This document shows, piece after piece, positions 1 through 12,189 of a DNA stretch of 64,000 nt. Made by a program: the position numbers and the translations under genes. The notes beneath the pieces were generated by a model. That model did no database searches. It saw only the letters and a list, made by a program, of their open reading frames with translations, and was not told where the DNA came from. Source of the stretch: Sphagnum compactum. Its lineage: Eukaryota > Bryophyta > Sphagnopsida > Sphagnales. Numbering within the stretch: the stretch's first letter is position 1; each line of letters starts with the position of its first letter. The stretch covers positions 5,373,267 through 5,437,266 of the forward strand of contig OZ234502.1 of NCBI GenBank assembly GCA_965153455.1, given 5' to 3'.

Positions 1-1020
1 ATTATCTTCAAGCCTTTTTTCCATTGCTTGTTCTTCCATAATTATTCATGAGAACGTCACATGTTTCATTCCCATTGATCTTATTTTCATCTTCAAAAGA
101 CTAACCCATTGCAATTGTCACAAGAAAGTATTACAAGGAAATTAAATAATTAAAAAACTAATTGTCCTAACAAAAAAATACAAAAAATCCCTAAAACATC
201 AAAATGTAAACAATTAAAAACAATTAAAATGAAAGGGTAATGTTTGAAAACAATTAAAAATTTCATTCATTTTTCCCTCCTTTCATCATGGTGCAAAAAA
301 ATGTAAGAGTGCAAAATGTAATGTATGTTATATGTTTTCTGCATATAGTCAAAATTTTCATAAATCTTGCACACAAATATAAACAACCATTTGTATTAGT
401 AAAAAAACTAATAACTACAAACAAAAACACAAACAAACTAAATAAACAATCACACACACATACAAATAAACTAACTAAAGATATAAACTAATACAAGATG
501 GCAACAACTTACCAATTAAAGTAGCTCAAAGGCTAAAGTTTTTTTACACACCCTTAAATTCTTCCCAAAACTTGGGAAATGAACCCTTGAATGACAACAA
601 AAAAAAGGTAGAAGGAAGAGGAGTTTGAAGGCATGGTTGTTAATTGACAATCATTTATTGTCATAGGGTAGTAGTTACTGTCACAAGGTAGTAGTTATCA
701 TCCTAAGGCAAAATGGGGTGAGTCTCCACTAGAAGGAATTAAGTCCTTTGCAATCAAGAAATCTATCATTACATTTCACAACAACACATCTTGGGTTTTA
801 TGATTAGTTAATAAAATGACTATTGTTTTTTTAAACTACAATTGTAACTACAAGTTCATGTTAATGATTACGTAGTTGTAAAAAACATTATGGTGCCACA
901 TGGCATTATCATTTTGCAACTGTAGTCAATATCACGACTTGATGGTTTTTACACAAATATCAAAATTTCAAAAATGTAGTTTTAATCATCCAAAATTAAG
1001 TAATAACAAAATTTCATTCA
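1..1020. other. AT-rich intergenic DNA, no gene seen
   Basis: Short open frames of about 65 codons on both strands near 263-491 overlap each other, are low in complexity and match nothing I recognise. No RNA gene or clear mobile element is visible. Confidence 0.6.
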
Positions 1021-1034
1021 TTCTTGCAATTTTT

Positions 1035-1262
1035 TTTGATTAAGTGAATTAGGCTAAGTTGATTAGCCTAATTAGGTTAAGCTAGGTTGACTTTTGATTA
1101 AATGAATTAGGTTAAGTTTAATAGCCTAGTTAGGCTAGGTTATGTTGACTTTTGGTTAGGTGAATTAAACTAAGTTGATTAGCCTAGTTAGGTTAGGCTA
1201 TGTTGACTTTTGGCTACGTTGACTTTTGGCTACGTTAACTACATGGACTAAACTAGGTTGAC
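1035..1262. repeat. Degenerate tandem repeat, unit about 60 bp
   Basis: About three imperfect copies of a unit built from 'GGTTGACTTTTG', 'TGAATTAGG' and 'TAGCCTAGTTAGG' follow one another. The last part collapses into a short echo of 'GACTTTTGGCTACGTT'. The array is non-coding. Confidence 0.75.
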
Positions 1263-1269
1263 TTTTGGT

Positions 1270-3500
1270 CATGTGCAATGACTCATAATGTGTTTATAGA
1301 TTTTTGATACATGCATATCAACCATCCATCAAGGCATCTTTTGTAACACTTAATTGAATAAAACAACTAAGTTGAGATGGCATGCACTTTACACATCATA
1401 CCAAGGTCATCAATGACATGGAATTTCAATATTATGCCAAAATTAAAAAATCCTAATCAATAAGATGATTGGGCTTTGCGACTAAATGGATGAAACGACA
1501 TGGGTTTAACAACTCATGAATGATTAGTTGCATATGTGTTTCCTGATTACAACATAGTCACAAGCCCAATTGTAAAACCCGAGATGTGTTGTTGTGTTTC
1601 TTAAATGATTATATGTATGACTTTAGTCATAAACTATTTCAATGAATCCTATGTGTCAAAAACTATAGTCATATATTAATGGGCATGTGATTAGTAGACA
1701 ATGAAGTGCTAACAAGATGGTGGGTGTTAGTTTCATCATTTTTATTTCATTTATATGGCATCCATGACTAATGACAAAGTGATATGGATGTCCAATTGTC
1801 ATTACAATGATTAAAAAATGATTACAAATCATTTGATATGAACATAAACAAACCTACCTTCCACCTACCTATTTACCTAGCCCTTGAAAAGTCATTTATG
1901 TCTTACTACAAATTGCGTGTAAAACAAATAGGGTGCAATTTATTGAAAAAAAAAATTAAAATTTATCTAAATGTGAATAAGGTGTTGATAATTCATTCTG
2001 AAAATATTTTGAAAAAATATTCTTAAAATATTTTAAATATGCCAAGAATGTGCCATTATTTCATAGCATGTTAAAAAATATCGTTTTGCCTCAATGCTTC
2101 CTAAAATATGCAAGGATTAGTGACCTCCCTAGCCACCCACTTGCCCGCCCACCCACCCACCCACCCACCTCTTATTTCATATTTCTTACAACCTACCTAT
2201 TTCCCACCTACCATCTTATAATTTGCCTACTACCTACCTCATGGTCTTGTAGTGATATGAAATAAACATGTGAAACAAAAAAACTTGACAAAAGTTGAAG
2301 ACCTTTTGATGGTGTAATATTGATAAGGACTTAGTTTATCATTAGGAAGGTGAAGGGTTCAATTTTTAATACTTGCAACCTATGTGCATTCTTATAGGAT
2401 TAGGGTATGTAAGCTAAACTAAGGTAATTAGGTAGGTAAGTAGGTTACATAAATTATGTAGGTCAAGTTAAATAAGCTAAGCTACCACTTACAAGCATGC
2501 CTTTTTTGACCTATCTAAACCTATTACTTATTTAACTACCTGTTAATTTTTATTTTTAAATAATAATCCAAATTTGATTTTAATCTAGTTGTAAATTCAA
2601 CTAATTAAATGGTCCTTTGTTTGCTAATCATATTTTAGTTGCTCATTACATGACACCTCAACATTATAGATGACATGTCCTTTATGCTTGTCTTTTATGA
2701 TTATAAGATGAAAAATGCCATGTTAAACATTTAATGACTTTTTGTCTTAAACAACTTGTCTATCATGATTAAGGGCCTTTTAGTCATATAATGTCCAATA
2801 TGCTAACAAAATTAGTCATATATGGAATCATAAATGTAAGAATTTCTTTTAGTGCTCTTAGCCTAGCTAACTTAGTGGGCATCTGAATAATTTCCTAATT
2901 ATTAATGGTAGGTTTTCATTTACCATTTCCTATTTACTAAGGGGATAAACTATTTGGGTAATTAAGTAGATTTGTGGTTGGTTTGTTAACCATTCACCTA
3001 GGGGAAATTTGGGGAAGATAAAGATAAGATTTGGGTGAATGTGGGCCTTATTTGGTTTTATGGAGTACATTAAATAAGGTGGGGAGATCTAGGAGGATAA
3101 ATGAAACCCTTGTGTGGTGAGGAACCATTTTTGGTTTCTTCTTATCTCTTTAGTTCATTCCTTCATTTTTAACTTTGTTGTTCTCTTGGTTGATTTTCAA
3201 TGAAGTATTTTTTGTGTCGTTTTTCAAGAATGAAGAGCAAACATTTTGGTGCAAAAAAGAAGTGCATTTGTGTGAAGGTCATGATGGAATTTAGAATAGG
3301 GTATCTTTTTATTTTATTTTTATTTTCATTACCTTTTAATGCTAATATTAGGTTTAGTTAATTTTATGTAGAAAAATGTAGCTCCCATGTTAGTTTAGTA
3401 TTTTGTTTTCATTTTTAAATTATTTCTTTCATTTATGCTCTTTGGACAAGTTTTTGGAACATAACAATAGTTGTTATAAAATGATAGTAGCATACTTGTA
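1270..3500. other. Intergenic DNA with an ACCC microsatellite
   Basis: No gene is recognisable. An (ACCC)n run lies at about 2147-2169. Around 3050-3240 the sequence has the look of an LTR tail (purine-rich, then TC-rich), but I found no partner copy in the window. It may belong to the gypsy relic that begins just downstream. Confidence 0.45.
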
Positions 3501-3522
3501 GGAGTTCAAAGGAAGGCAAGTT

Positions 3523-4270
3523 TTATCCAAGCCAGTAGAGTGTTAGAATGGAAATTTTGACCATAGGAATTTTGCCATTGAATACTTGAATTTGTAATGA
3601 ATTTTGTGGTACATGCATGTTCACTATTGCTTGTATTTTCTTCAGATAAGGTAGCTTACCTTTTTTTGAAACAAAAGATCCAAGAATTATTCCCAAAAAT
3701 ACCATAAAAACACATTTTTATGGGTTTAAAATGTTGTGCTCCCTACACTTCTGAAAGCATAATTTGAGCTTTTGTAAGAGAGTTTCCATGTCACTATATA
3801 TTGTGAAATCATGTAAGAATATTTTCATGAAATTGTTGAGATATTTTCTGAATGTTTTTGTCATAACTCTTTGAAATCTTGGAGGTTCATTCTTCATTCC
3901 AAAGGCATCACCTTCTAAATATTCGTTCCCTAATTTGTGACAAACGTTGTTTTATATTTGTCTTCTAGAGCTATGGATATATTTGATGATACCTAGAATA
4001 TCCATACAAAAATGACTATATGTTTCACACCTTGCCATTGTGTTTAAATCCTCATTTATGAATGGTCATGGAAAAGGATCCTTCTTTATTGCTACATTCA
4101 ACTTTCTGAAATCCACACATATTTTAAGCTTCCCATTCTTTTTTGATATTACCACAATTGGTGACAACCATGTAGCCTCTTCCATAGGTTGTATGAAACA
4201 TGTTGCTAACAATTTATCAATGTCTTGTTTCATTGTTGTAGTGTAATTTGGATTTAATCTATACTTGGCC
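3523..4270 (-). pseudogene. Ty3/gypsy reverse transcriptase fragment
   Basis: Reading the - strand from 4270 down gives the gypsy RT blocks in order: a 'LDKLL...FIQP' start, then 'SPIVVISKKNGKLKICVDF' (finger motif), 'FGMKNEPPRFQRV', 'FLHDFTIYSD' (the YxDD box region), and 'KGKLPYLKKIQAIVNM' from the connection region. At the catalytic box the first expected aspartate is histidine (near 3812-3816), so the polymerase site is dead. A stop lies after 'DPFP', and the reading frame changes between blocks. The RNase H and integrase that should follow below 3.5 kb are not recognisable. Confidence 0.75.
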
Positions 4271-6599
4271 TAATGTGTTGGTGGTATGGTTGTATCTAAT
4301 TCAATTTTGTGGTGAGGTAGATCTAGTGGGATGCCCTTCAAATCTTTGTATGTCCATGCAAAGACATCCTTGTACTCGAGGTATTATATTTGATTTTTTA
4401 TTAGGTAATTAATTGAGAAGGTATGATTTAGTTATGAATTTCCAAAGTTTTGTAATATGATTCTTTTAGGGGCCATGATACTAAGGAATACAAATTTGTG
4501 GCAATTTTCACCTTTTTTATTCCAAGAAGAACTTAAGACCATATAATATGGCATGCCGTTGATAAACATAAGAAAAAAAATTATAGTTGTGAAAACATTT
4601 AAAAAAAGGGTCCAAAAACATTACGTGGCTTTAAGTTTTAGTTCTTTAACCATTCTTTAACAAGGCTCCTAATGGTACCACCCAAGAATGGGTTTGTTGA
4701 TTAAATAGTAGGGTTTAAGGTGAGTTTGATTTAAAGTTTTTTTTTATAGTAATAGGTAGGGTTTAAAAAAATTCAAGATTAATTTTTTTCAAAGTATCAT
4801 TTTTTCCTTTATTTGTTTGTTTTGTTTGTGTTGTTTGTTTGTTTTCTTGTTATTGTCTGTCTTTTGTACGTTCATTATGTCAAGTTGTTTGTTGTGTGCA
4901 AGGTTTATTTTTCATGCATTTTGCCATTTTTTCCCAAGACATACTATTTTGCACATTATAAGCTTGTTGTATGATGAAAAAAAGAAGTGGATTATTTGTC
5001 ATTGTAAATGTTTGTAATTTTTAGGATTTTATTTTCATAACATAAATATTACGTTTTTAAAAACCCACATTTTGGCAAAATGTACAATTCCCTACGCTAG
5101 TAATGCCATTCTATGACTAGTTTTTATCGACTATAGAAGTTGTTTATGCCATTTGGAATTGATTCGCACCTATCATTTATGCCATGTTTAGTTGTAATTT
5201 ATAATTGACCTTCACCATATGTGGTTTTGTTTTAGTCCCTAGATTGAATTTTATTAACTATATTATTTTTATGTTAATGTCCTTGACCTTTGCCATGTTT
5301 CATTTATTTGAACATTCCTTCAAATGTTCAAATATGTATACATTTGAACATTTATGGTTGAAATGTTTGTAATACATTTATGTATAAACTTTTTATTCTA
5401 TAGCAACTATTGGTTCATATCTACGTGTAGTTTCTCCCTTTTATTGAAACAAATTTTGTATTATTTAGTTATGTACTATGATTCTTGACTTTAGTATTTT
5501 TATGGTTGGATTCTGTGGATCCTATAGACTAAAATGTATCTAGTAGACTTATGGTGCTCATAAAAAACAATTTTGGTTATATAGTAAATATGATGTCCTC
5601 CTTTTCATCGATGATACCATTTCGATAATCGTAGCATAACAACACTTCTGGTCTTTTCACTTATACTCCCAAGTGCTTATAAGTCACCATTATGGTTTTG
5701 ATCGTTCCATTCTTTGATTGCTCATGGTGTTGTTTCCCCAATCATGTGCTATTATGGCATCCCTCAACCATGGTCTCCTTAACAACATGGAATAACCATC
5801 GTCTATTACACTATTTTGTAACACAATAAATGTAGTAATATATAGCGTATAACTTGAACATATATCTTTAGATCACAAATCAATCCCACTAGTTTTGTAG
5901 TGGTCAAATTTGCCATTTTCAAATTATATGGTGCGGGTTTAAGCTTTGGTAACCTCGACCTCAATTTTAACTATTCTGTAATGATATTAATTCTAAATCC
6001 ACCATTTAACAAAACATTTTTTACAATATTTTTTCTCAATCTATATTTGAATAACCACCATATGATTATCAATAATTATAGTTGTTGTTGCTACTTCTAG
6101 TACTACAAATGGTATTATTTTTTCTGTGACTATTTTTGTTACATTCTATGGTTTATTTGGTTTCATTTTCTGCCGTAGATATCTTTTCAACTTAGGAGCA
6201 ATCTTCAATAATTGCCCTAAATTCAAAGTATAATTTATTTCCAACATTTGTTTACTTCATATCTTGAAATATTTCTTTTACCAATATTAGCTTACTTTGT
6301 GAAACTATAGATTTTTAAAGCTTAGAAGTTTCTAAAGAAGGTGTCATGTCCGACATACTAGGCCATGTTGTGTTCCATCCCTCCATTGATGCCAAAGAGC
6401 CTTCACTTGTAGTTTGTGCCTTTTGTAATTGTTGTATGGTGTTTACCATTATTTTCTTTAAATTCTCCAATTTCTTCTAGTTCACAGTAGTTTTGTTTTT
6501 TTGTGGTTCTCTTTACTGGAACCCCTATTCTTATGTGATTTTACTTATGGTAACAACATTTACATCTACTACATTCACTTATGCATTGACTATTTTAAC

Positions 6600-8125
6600 A
6601 TCAATTACCATTTTTCCATATAAAGTTGATGCATTTTTCCCTTGGAACATCTTTTGCATCTTTGCAAATTTTGGACATTCTATCATCATTGTGTCCATTC
6701 AAACCATAGATTTGACATAAATATGATCCATTCTTATGAGTTTTCTAATTATAATTGGTAGCTTGTATTGTTGTTATAGTTGGTGAACTATTTTTTCTTC
6801 ATTTCACATGTGTTTGTAGTGTGATTATTTCTGCCATAGTTTATACAATGCTTGCTAGTCTTTTGTGTTTTCATCTATGGTTTTGATATTGTTGTAGTTT
6901 TGCTAACCAATGGTATTAACTGTGCAATTTGGGCTTTTGCAGGTGTCATTGTTTCTTCACACACCATAGCCGCCTCCTTATGCAACTGCAATTTGGTCCA
7001 TTTCATTCATGTAGTTGTAATCCTTAAATATAACTATAATCTTGCATGAAACACATTAGTTAAAAAATTGTCTATAATGGGTGTTTACAATCCATGAGCC
7101 AACTTATGTATGCCCTTATAGTACACCTTGACCCTTTCAGTCTCTCCATGTTTAATATTCTTGAGTTCCATGTAAATTTGTTTGTCATTTTGCATCTTGT
7201 GACGACGTTTACAAAACGTTTGCATCAGTTTAGAAAATTACAATTAGGAAATTCTAACATGTAATTATGGCACCAATTTGTTGTTGTTTTTCTCAATGTA
7301 TAATTGAATGCATTGATTATGTACTCCTCAGATGTTTTTCCATTTTCTTTTACGACTACATTAAATACCTTCACATGAGCATTTTGATCTACATTTTTTG
7401 TAATGTAAATACTTCAAAGCTTATGAATATGGCCTGACCATTGGAACTTTTGTTCCAAAATTCACCATCAATTTGGTTCTCTATCCTTCACAATTTATTG
7501 GTGGCCACCCACTAAATATGTTTGCTTGTGTTGTCATAATTGGCATTGTGTAAACCGTTTGAGGTTTTGAAATAGGCATTGTTACCCCACTTGGAACTTC
7601 ATGAATTTGGTTTGTTTTTCGTCCAAGTTAAGTACTCACTGGTACTTGGTATGCACCTTGACCGTTCTTAGTTTGTTTCCTTCTTTTTTATGGCTTAGAT
7701 TCTTGTTTAATCTTATAAGCTACTACAATACTATTTAACATCACAGATCTAATCTGTTGTTCTTGTGAAATAATAATTGGTATCTGAGGTATCCCATTTA
7801 TCATTCTAAACATTCTTAATGATGGTGTTAATTTTTTAGATGACCTAACCTCCAATTATACAACATTCATTTGTACTTTCAATGGTATAAAATCTAGTCT
7901 TATAGAAAAGGTCATGTTCTATTCAAATTGGGAAAATTATGGATCCTTAATTTGTTTTGTACAAATTGTCTTTCACCCAAAATAATTTCTTGTGCCCTTT
8001 TTTTTAAACTATTTTGAATCCATTCTCTTGACTATGGTTGTTTTATAAAATCGATGTCCAACATTTGTTGTCCCATATGTCTAACAAATCCATCCCTCAT
8101 TTCATCATCAATCAGTGGACATTTT
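6600..8125 (-). pseudogene. Ty3/gypsy gag relic with two zinc-knuckle remnants
   Basis: The - strand begins with 'MRDGFVRHMGQQM' near 8100. It continues through a capsid-like block ('QIYMELKNIKHGETERV', 'FLTNVFHARL') around 7200-7050. It ends with two CCHC-type knuckle remnants, 'CINYGRNNHTTNTC' near 6800-6850 and 'CQIYGLNGHNDDR' near 6680-6720. In both knuckles the second cysteine has become tyrosine, a G-to-A change on the coding strand, and the last ligand of the second knuckle is also lost. Stops are scattered throughout. Confidence 0.65.
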
Positions 8126-8730
8126 GTGATCACATTTTTTCTAATGCACAAATTGTGTAAAATGCACAAATTTTAGAAAGAATTTGAGCCAACTTGGCTG
8201 AATCCAAAAAATCGTAACTTCTACGTTTTGGATTCCTTCTTTCCCTTTTGATTATTTTGCTTCTGTGGATCGTTTGAAATGGTAATGCCTCCTCTAGAAC
8301 ATCCACATGTGCATCATTATACATAGATGTTTTTGGGTAATTCACATTTGCCCGTTTGGAATGTTGGGATCATAGTTATTTTCCACATCTTAGTGCTTTA
8401 CTAGTTCATGATACTTCAGCGAGGTTGATTGGTACACAAATGGTAAGTTTGTGTGCATGTTGTAATCACTTTGACTATTCACAAATTCTAGACTTGAAAA
8501 AGTTCTAAGGTTCGCCATTAACAATTTGTCCCTTGGATTTTTTCTCTTCTTGTTGTAAAAACAAACAATCCCTAATTTTCATCAAATTTCAAAACTACAT
8601 CCTAAGTCTTTTCCCTCCAAAAGTAATTTGAAAATCAAACTAATTAAATGTGTTAATCCTATCCAATTAATCAGCCATCTTCTTCTTGCTTTGTTAAATC
8701 TTTAACATTCACCTAGTAACAAAATGACCA

Positions 8731-9302
8731 TCATTTCTTGATTGGGTAGTTATGAACGTAATGGTCTTTGGATTGACCACATACATGCATACACCTTCCC
8801 AACAATGTCGATCTTTCTCTTGTTGTATAAAAGGTTTGAATCAAATTGCATCCAATTTGCATATATTGTAGACTAAAAAACAAACTATCACATTTCACAA
8901 TAACGAAAATTAACTTTGTGAAAGTCTTAGCATCTGACATTGTCAACAACAAGTCTTTGACATCATCTTCCAAACCCTAATGGAATTGACTAATAAAACA
9001 TATTCATCCCATTTCATGTCATAAGTTAGTTATTATAATTTAAAGGTGTATGATTAATTTTTTTAACACAAGGAACATATCTTCATTGTTGTTGAACACA
9101 TATTGTCATGGTTGCCAAAAGTTGCACTACATTCTATTAGAAAGATTTCAAAATCATCAAGAAGATGAAATCCTTCTTTCCAATATAAGGCGGAATTAGT
9201 TAAAGGGAATGCTTGATGAAAGGGTGCCCGCAAGACCAACTTGGTTTCTAGGTCATTGGATATTGTTGTGGTTGTAATTAGATGATCAACCATATGGTAC
9301 AT
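8731..9302 (-). pseudogene. Second Ty3/gypsy gag fragment
   Basis: Two adjacent - strand frames carry blocks typical of the Ty3/PEG10-type capsid family: 'LLDDFEIFLIECSATFG' (9302-9063), then 'DDVKDLLLTMSDAKTFTKL' and 'VKCDSLFFS' (8973-8731). A decayed zinc knuckle follows ('CGQSKDHYVHNYP'; the final cysteine has become tyrosine). It differs in sequence from the gag at 6.6-8.1 kb, so it is another family or a nested insertion. No linked pol was found nearby. Confidence 0.65.
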
Positions 9303-9309
9303 TCACAAA

Positions 9310-10180
9310 ATAACAAGTCATAACAAGTGTAACCAATGCTTAATTTTTCATTTTAAAATCAAAATTGTATTAATATTGTAACCTTTTTTAATGTGGTTGA
9401 ATGATAATGTTTTTAATATATTATGGAAACATGTGAAATAATTTGCAATGAAGCTAATGAGGATAAAACACTCAAAAAATTCATTAAATATTGTAATCAA
9501 CGCTTTTGTTACTTATTTAAACTTTCAAATGGACTTAAAAAGACTTGAAAATGACATAATTTTGAGAAGATTCTTAAAACATATCATTACATAATAATAT
9601 AATGCAACATATATTTGGGTCAAAAGGATTTTTAAATTTTTTTTCAATTTATAAATAAAATAATCAGAATATGTTTCATGAATATTCCAAAATAAGTAGT
9701 TACCTAAGTCCTTATTCAAGGTGCACCTTTGACTCATTATTTCATGAATGCACCCCTCACAAATAATTGGAAAAATCCCAAAATTTTGAGGGATTTTCAT
9801 CAAATTTATTATGCAAATTGATTTGAGGTTGTTTGATTTCATTTTCGAAGACAACACAACAAACACAAGTTTGATTTCCCTATAATCCAAACAAAGTTTA
9901 ATATAAAATTTGATTTTCTTGTCACAACATATTTGATGCTAGCACACCTCCTCCATAATATTGAAAGGGTTTTGAAAAATAGATCCCATCTTAAAGTAAC
10001 ACGAAATAAAAGAAAAAAATAAATTAAAAAAATGTATAAAGATAACATGCAATTGTTAATGGCATGATGGATAAAAGGTACTACAACAAAAACATGTTTT
10101 TTACATCCCTTACATTGTGACCAATATAACTAACATGATAAAACTTCTTGTTCAAAATGACTTAACAAAATAAGTTTTCA
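9310..10180. other. AT-rich intergenic DNA, no gene recognised
   Basis: A 121-codon frame on the - strand (9890-9525) and an overlapping 69-codon frame have low-complexity, AT-driven composition and no recognisable motif. I do not call them genes. Confidence 0.5.
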
Positions 10181-10184
10181 CTTT

Positions 10185-10350
10185 TTGGTTGTACCCCTGT
10201 ACCATAGCTAACCATGGTGGTCAGCTACTTCCTAACCATTCACACACAACTGCCGACCTAATTGCAACCAAGTGCCTCACCTACTAATTTACCAACATTA
10301 GAACCACTTACATTCCCTACCTGCTTTCATAGGGTACCCACTTACATAGG
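10185..10350 (-). repeat. Dispersed repeat with palindromic core, copy 1
   Basis: The reverse complement shares 'GTAGGGAATGTAAGTG', an 'AGCAGGTA' block and a TAGCTAACCA...TGGTTAGCTA-like palindrome (10206-10228) with 30270-30390. The two copies lie in opposite orientation. Confidence 0.6.
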
Positions 10351-10399
10351 GTCCCTTGGTCATTCCTGGGTAGTGTGAGGCCGAAAGTAGGCGGGTCTA

Positions 10400-11500
10400 C
10401 ATGATAGGTCATCACTGTGGAACGTTCGTCACTCAGTTGTGCTTCATCGAATCATCGACAACCAAAGTATAATGAGTTTCCAATGGATGGTGCACTGGTA
10501 GGTGCTGCAGGCTAAGCAGTCTTTTGCACACATGGTTCGGTAGGGGACAGGAATACATACGAAAAAGCTTAAAATTCCAGGACACCTCAGTCCATGATAG
10601 ATTGCATGGAAAACCAGTGATGCAATACAAAAACTTGAACTCTTAGTACATACTAGTGTGGCCTGTGCCGTTGGCACAAAGTGTTACCACGTCCTCAACT
10701 GATTTTTCCTTCTAAAAAACCTGGTTTTTGGGAATTATTTGAATTCTCAGCAGCTGAAATCACTTAAAAATCAATATCTCCCACATTGTGAATCCAAATC
10801 TTCCCAAATAAATTCAACTAAATCCTGCTCAAAAAGATCTTTCCAGCAACACCAAAGGCACATTCGAATTCCTCCGAAAATTTCAGCTACGATTTAATTT
10901 AATTCTCAGTGAAGAAATATTCAAGAACTTTTGCAGAGCAAGTCCAATCGTCATGGAACCAAGCCCATGCACCCTCCTTGTCAAGAGCTTTCCACAGACA
11001 CCAAGAACACAATCTGAAGCATCCTGGTTTGGGGTGGATCTCATAACTACAAAACAAAACAAACTACATTCCTTCATAGATAGATAATAGCTTGAATATT
11101 TGGTTGAAGTCAGAAATTGAACAACAGGGGTCCAGTGCCATTGTTTTGAGAGAAGACCAGATAATTATGAGAACAAAACTGCCACATATACCTTCCTTCA
11201 GTCAGGGCGAAATGACAACCATGTTGGGAACGTTACATGGACAGCAGATGATATTGATTACTTTGTTCCCATGACTTGGATTTTTTTTGAGTGAAGAATT
11301 TTACAATACTTCTGTTGGTGGTGTTGTGCCACCCTTGCAATACCCATTTCCAGAGTGTTGCACAGTGGCCAAAAAATGTTACACGATGTACATAGCATGC
11401 AGGTGTTTGGGTTTGATTATCGGGCCTCTCAATTATAGGCAAGAGTCTTGACTTTGGCCTACTATCCCCCATAGCCCACCATGGCCAAAACTGTGGGGAA
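10400..11500. other. Less AT-rich intergenic stretch, no gene recognised
   Basis: Several overlapping frames of 60-80 codons lie on both strands, but none shows a family motif or consistent codon use. The stretch runs into the PPR relic, so part of it may be further decayed PPR sequence or its flank. Confidence 0.4.
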
Positions 11501-11639
11501 AAGGAAAAAAACGATTAATTGGAGCGTTTTTGGCTTCATTGTGTTCCCAATGGCCATTCTCTGCAGAACCAAAAAGGCTCTTGGGGGACCGGATCAGCTG
11601 GGAACGGCCATTGGGAGTATGCCCAGGACAGGGTCTGCC

Positions 11640-12165
11640 TGCTCTGGTTCCTGTTTGTGTTGATCCAATTAGTTCCAACTATGTCTTTTGCCTTTGCCCA
11701 CATTTCACACATCCCAGAGTTGTAGCATTCCAAGCAAATGGTTTTACAGTTTCCAATTATGTGTATGCATCTCGTTGGACATTTTTCCAAGTGTCCTCTT
11801 AAGCTCCCACATTTGCATACAAGTCAATGAGCCTAGTGACGACAAACCCATTAAACTTGAGATAACCTTCAACAGTCTGTTCCTGGGCTGGCCTGCCTTT
11901 TTCAATTGCCATTACACTGGCACACACATTCAAAACTCCACTGGAAGTTACAGGGTCTGACCTATATTGCATTTCCCCAAATAACTACAACGCCCTCTCT
12001 CCTTGCCAACTTGTGACATGTCCTGGAATGATGGCATTCCAAGCATCCATATTGCACATACACTTCAATGAGGAAACTGACTGCAAAAGTGTCTGTCTCA
12101 CAGACCCTTTGGATGATTTGTGTAGGGATCCATCTGGCTTCTCCAATTCTCATATGCTATCTAAT
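11640..12165 (-). pseudogene. Decayed PLS-type pentatricopeptide-repeat (PPR) gene
   Basis: Fragments of PPR repeats run down the - strand in the correct order but in different frames. They are 'WIPTQIIQRVCETDTF' with 'LIEVYVQYGCLE' (about 12150-12040), 'DAWNAIIPGHVTSWQGER' (about 12045-11990), 'SDPVTSSGVLNVCASVMAI' with 'GFVVTRLIDLYANVGA' (about 11960-11810), and 'WNATTLGCVKCGQRQK' (about 11730-11690). These match the alternating helix pattern of plant organelle RNA-binding PPR proteins. At least two frameshifts and internal stops separate the pieces, so no functional protein is possible. Upstream (12180-12600) a CAG|GTAAGC-like donor on the - strand at about 12601 suggests the parent had a transcribed neighbour, but I could not build an exon chain. 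Confidence 0.65.
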
Positions 12166-12189
12166 GCATAGAGCATCTGAAAAAATGTG

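Larger units (their letters stand above)
3500..8130 (-). mobile_element. Ty3/gypsy retrotransposon relic
   Basis: On the - strand, gag-like sequence (8.1-6.6 kb) is followed at lower coordinates by reverse-transcriptase sequence (4.3-3.5 kb). This is the order expected of a gypsy element. The 4.5-6.5 kb part, where protease and the N-terminal RT should lie, is too degraded for me to read. No LTR pair could be assigned. Multiple stops and frameshifts make it non-functional. Confidence 0.7.
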
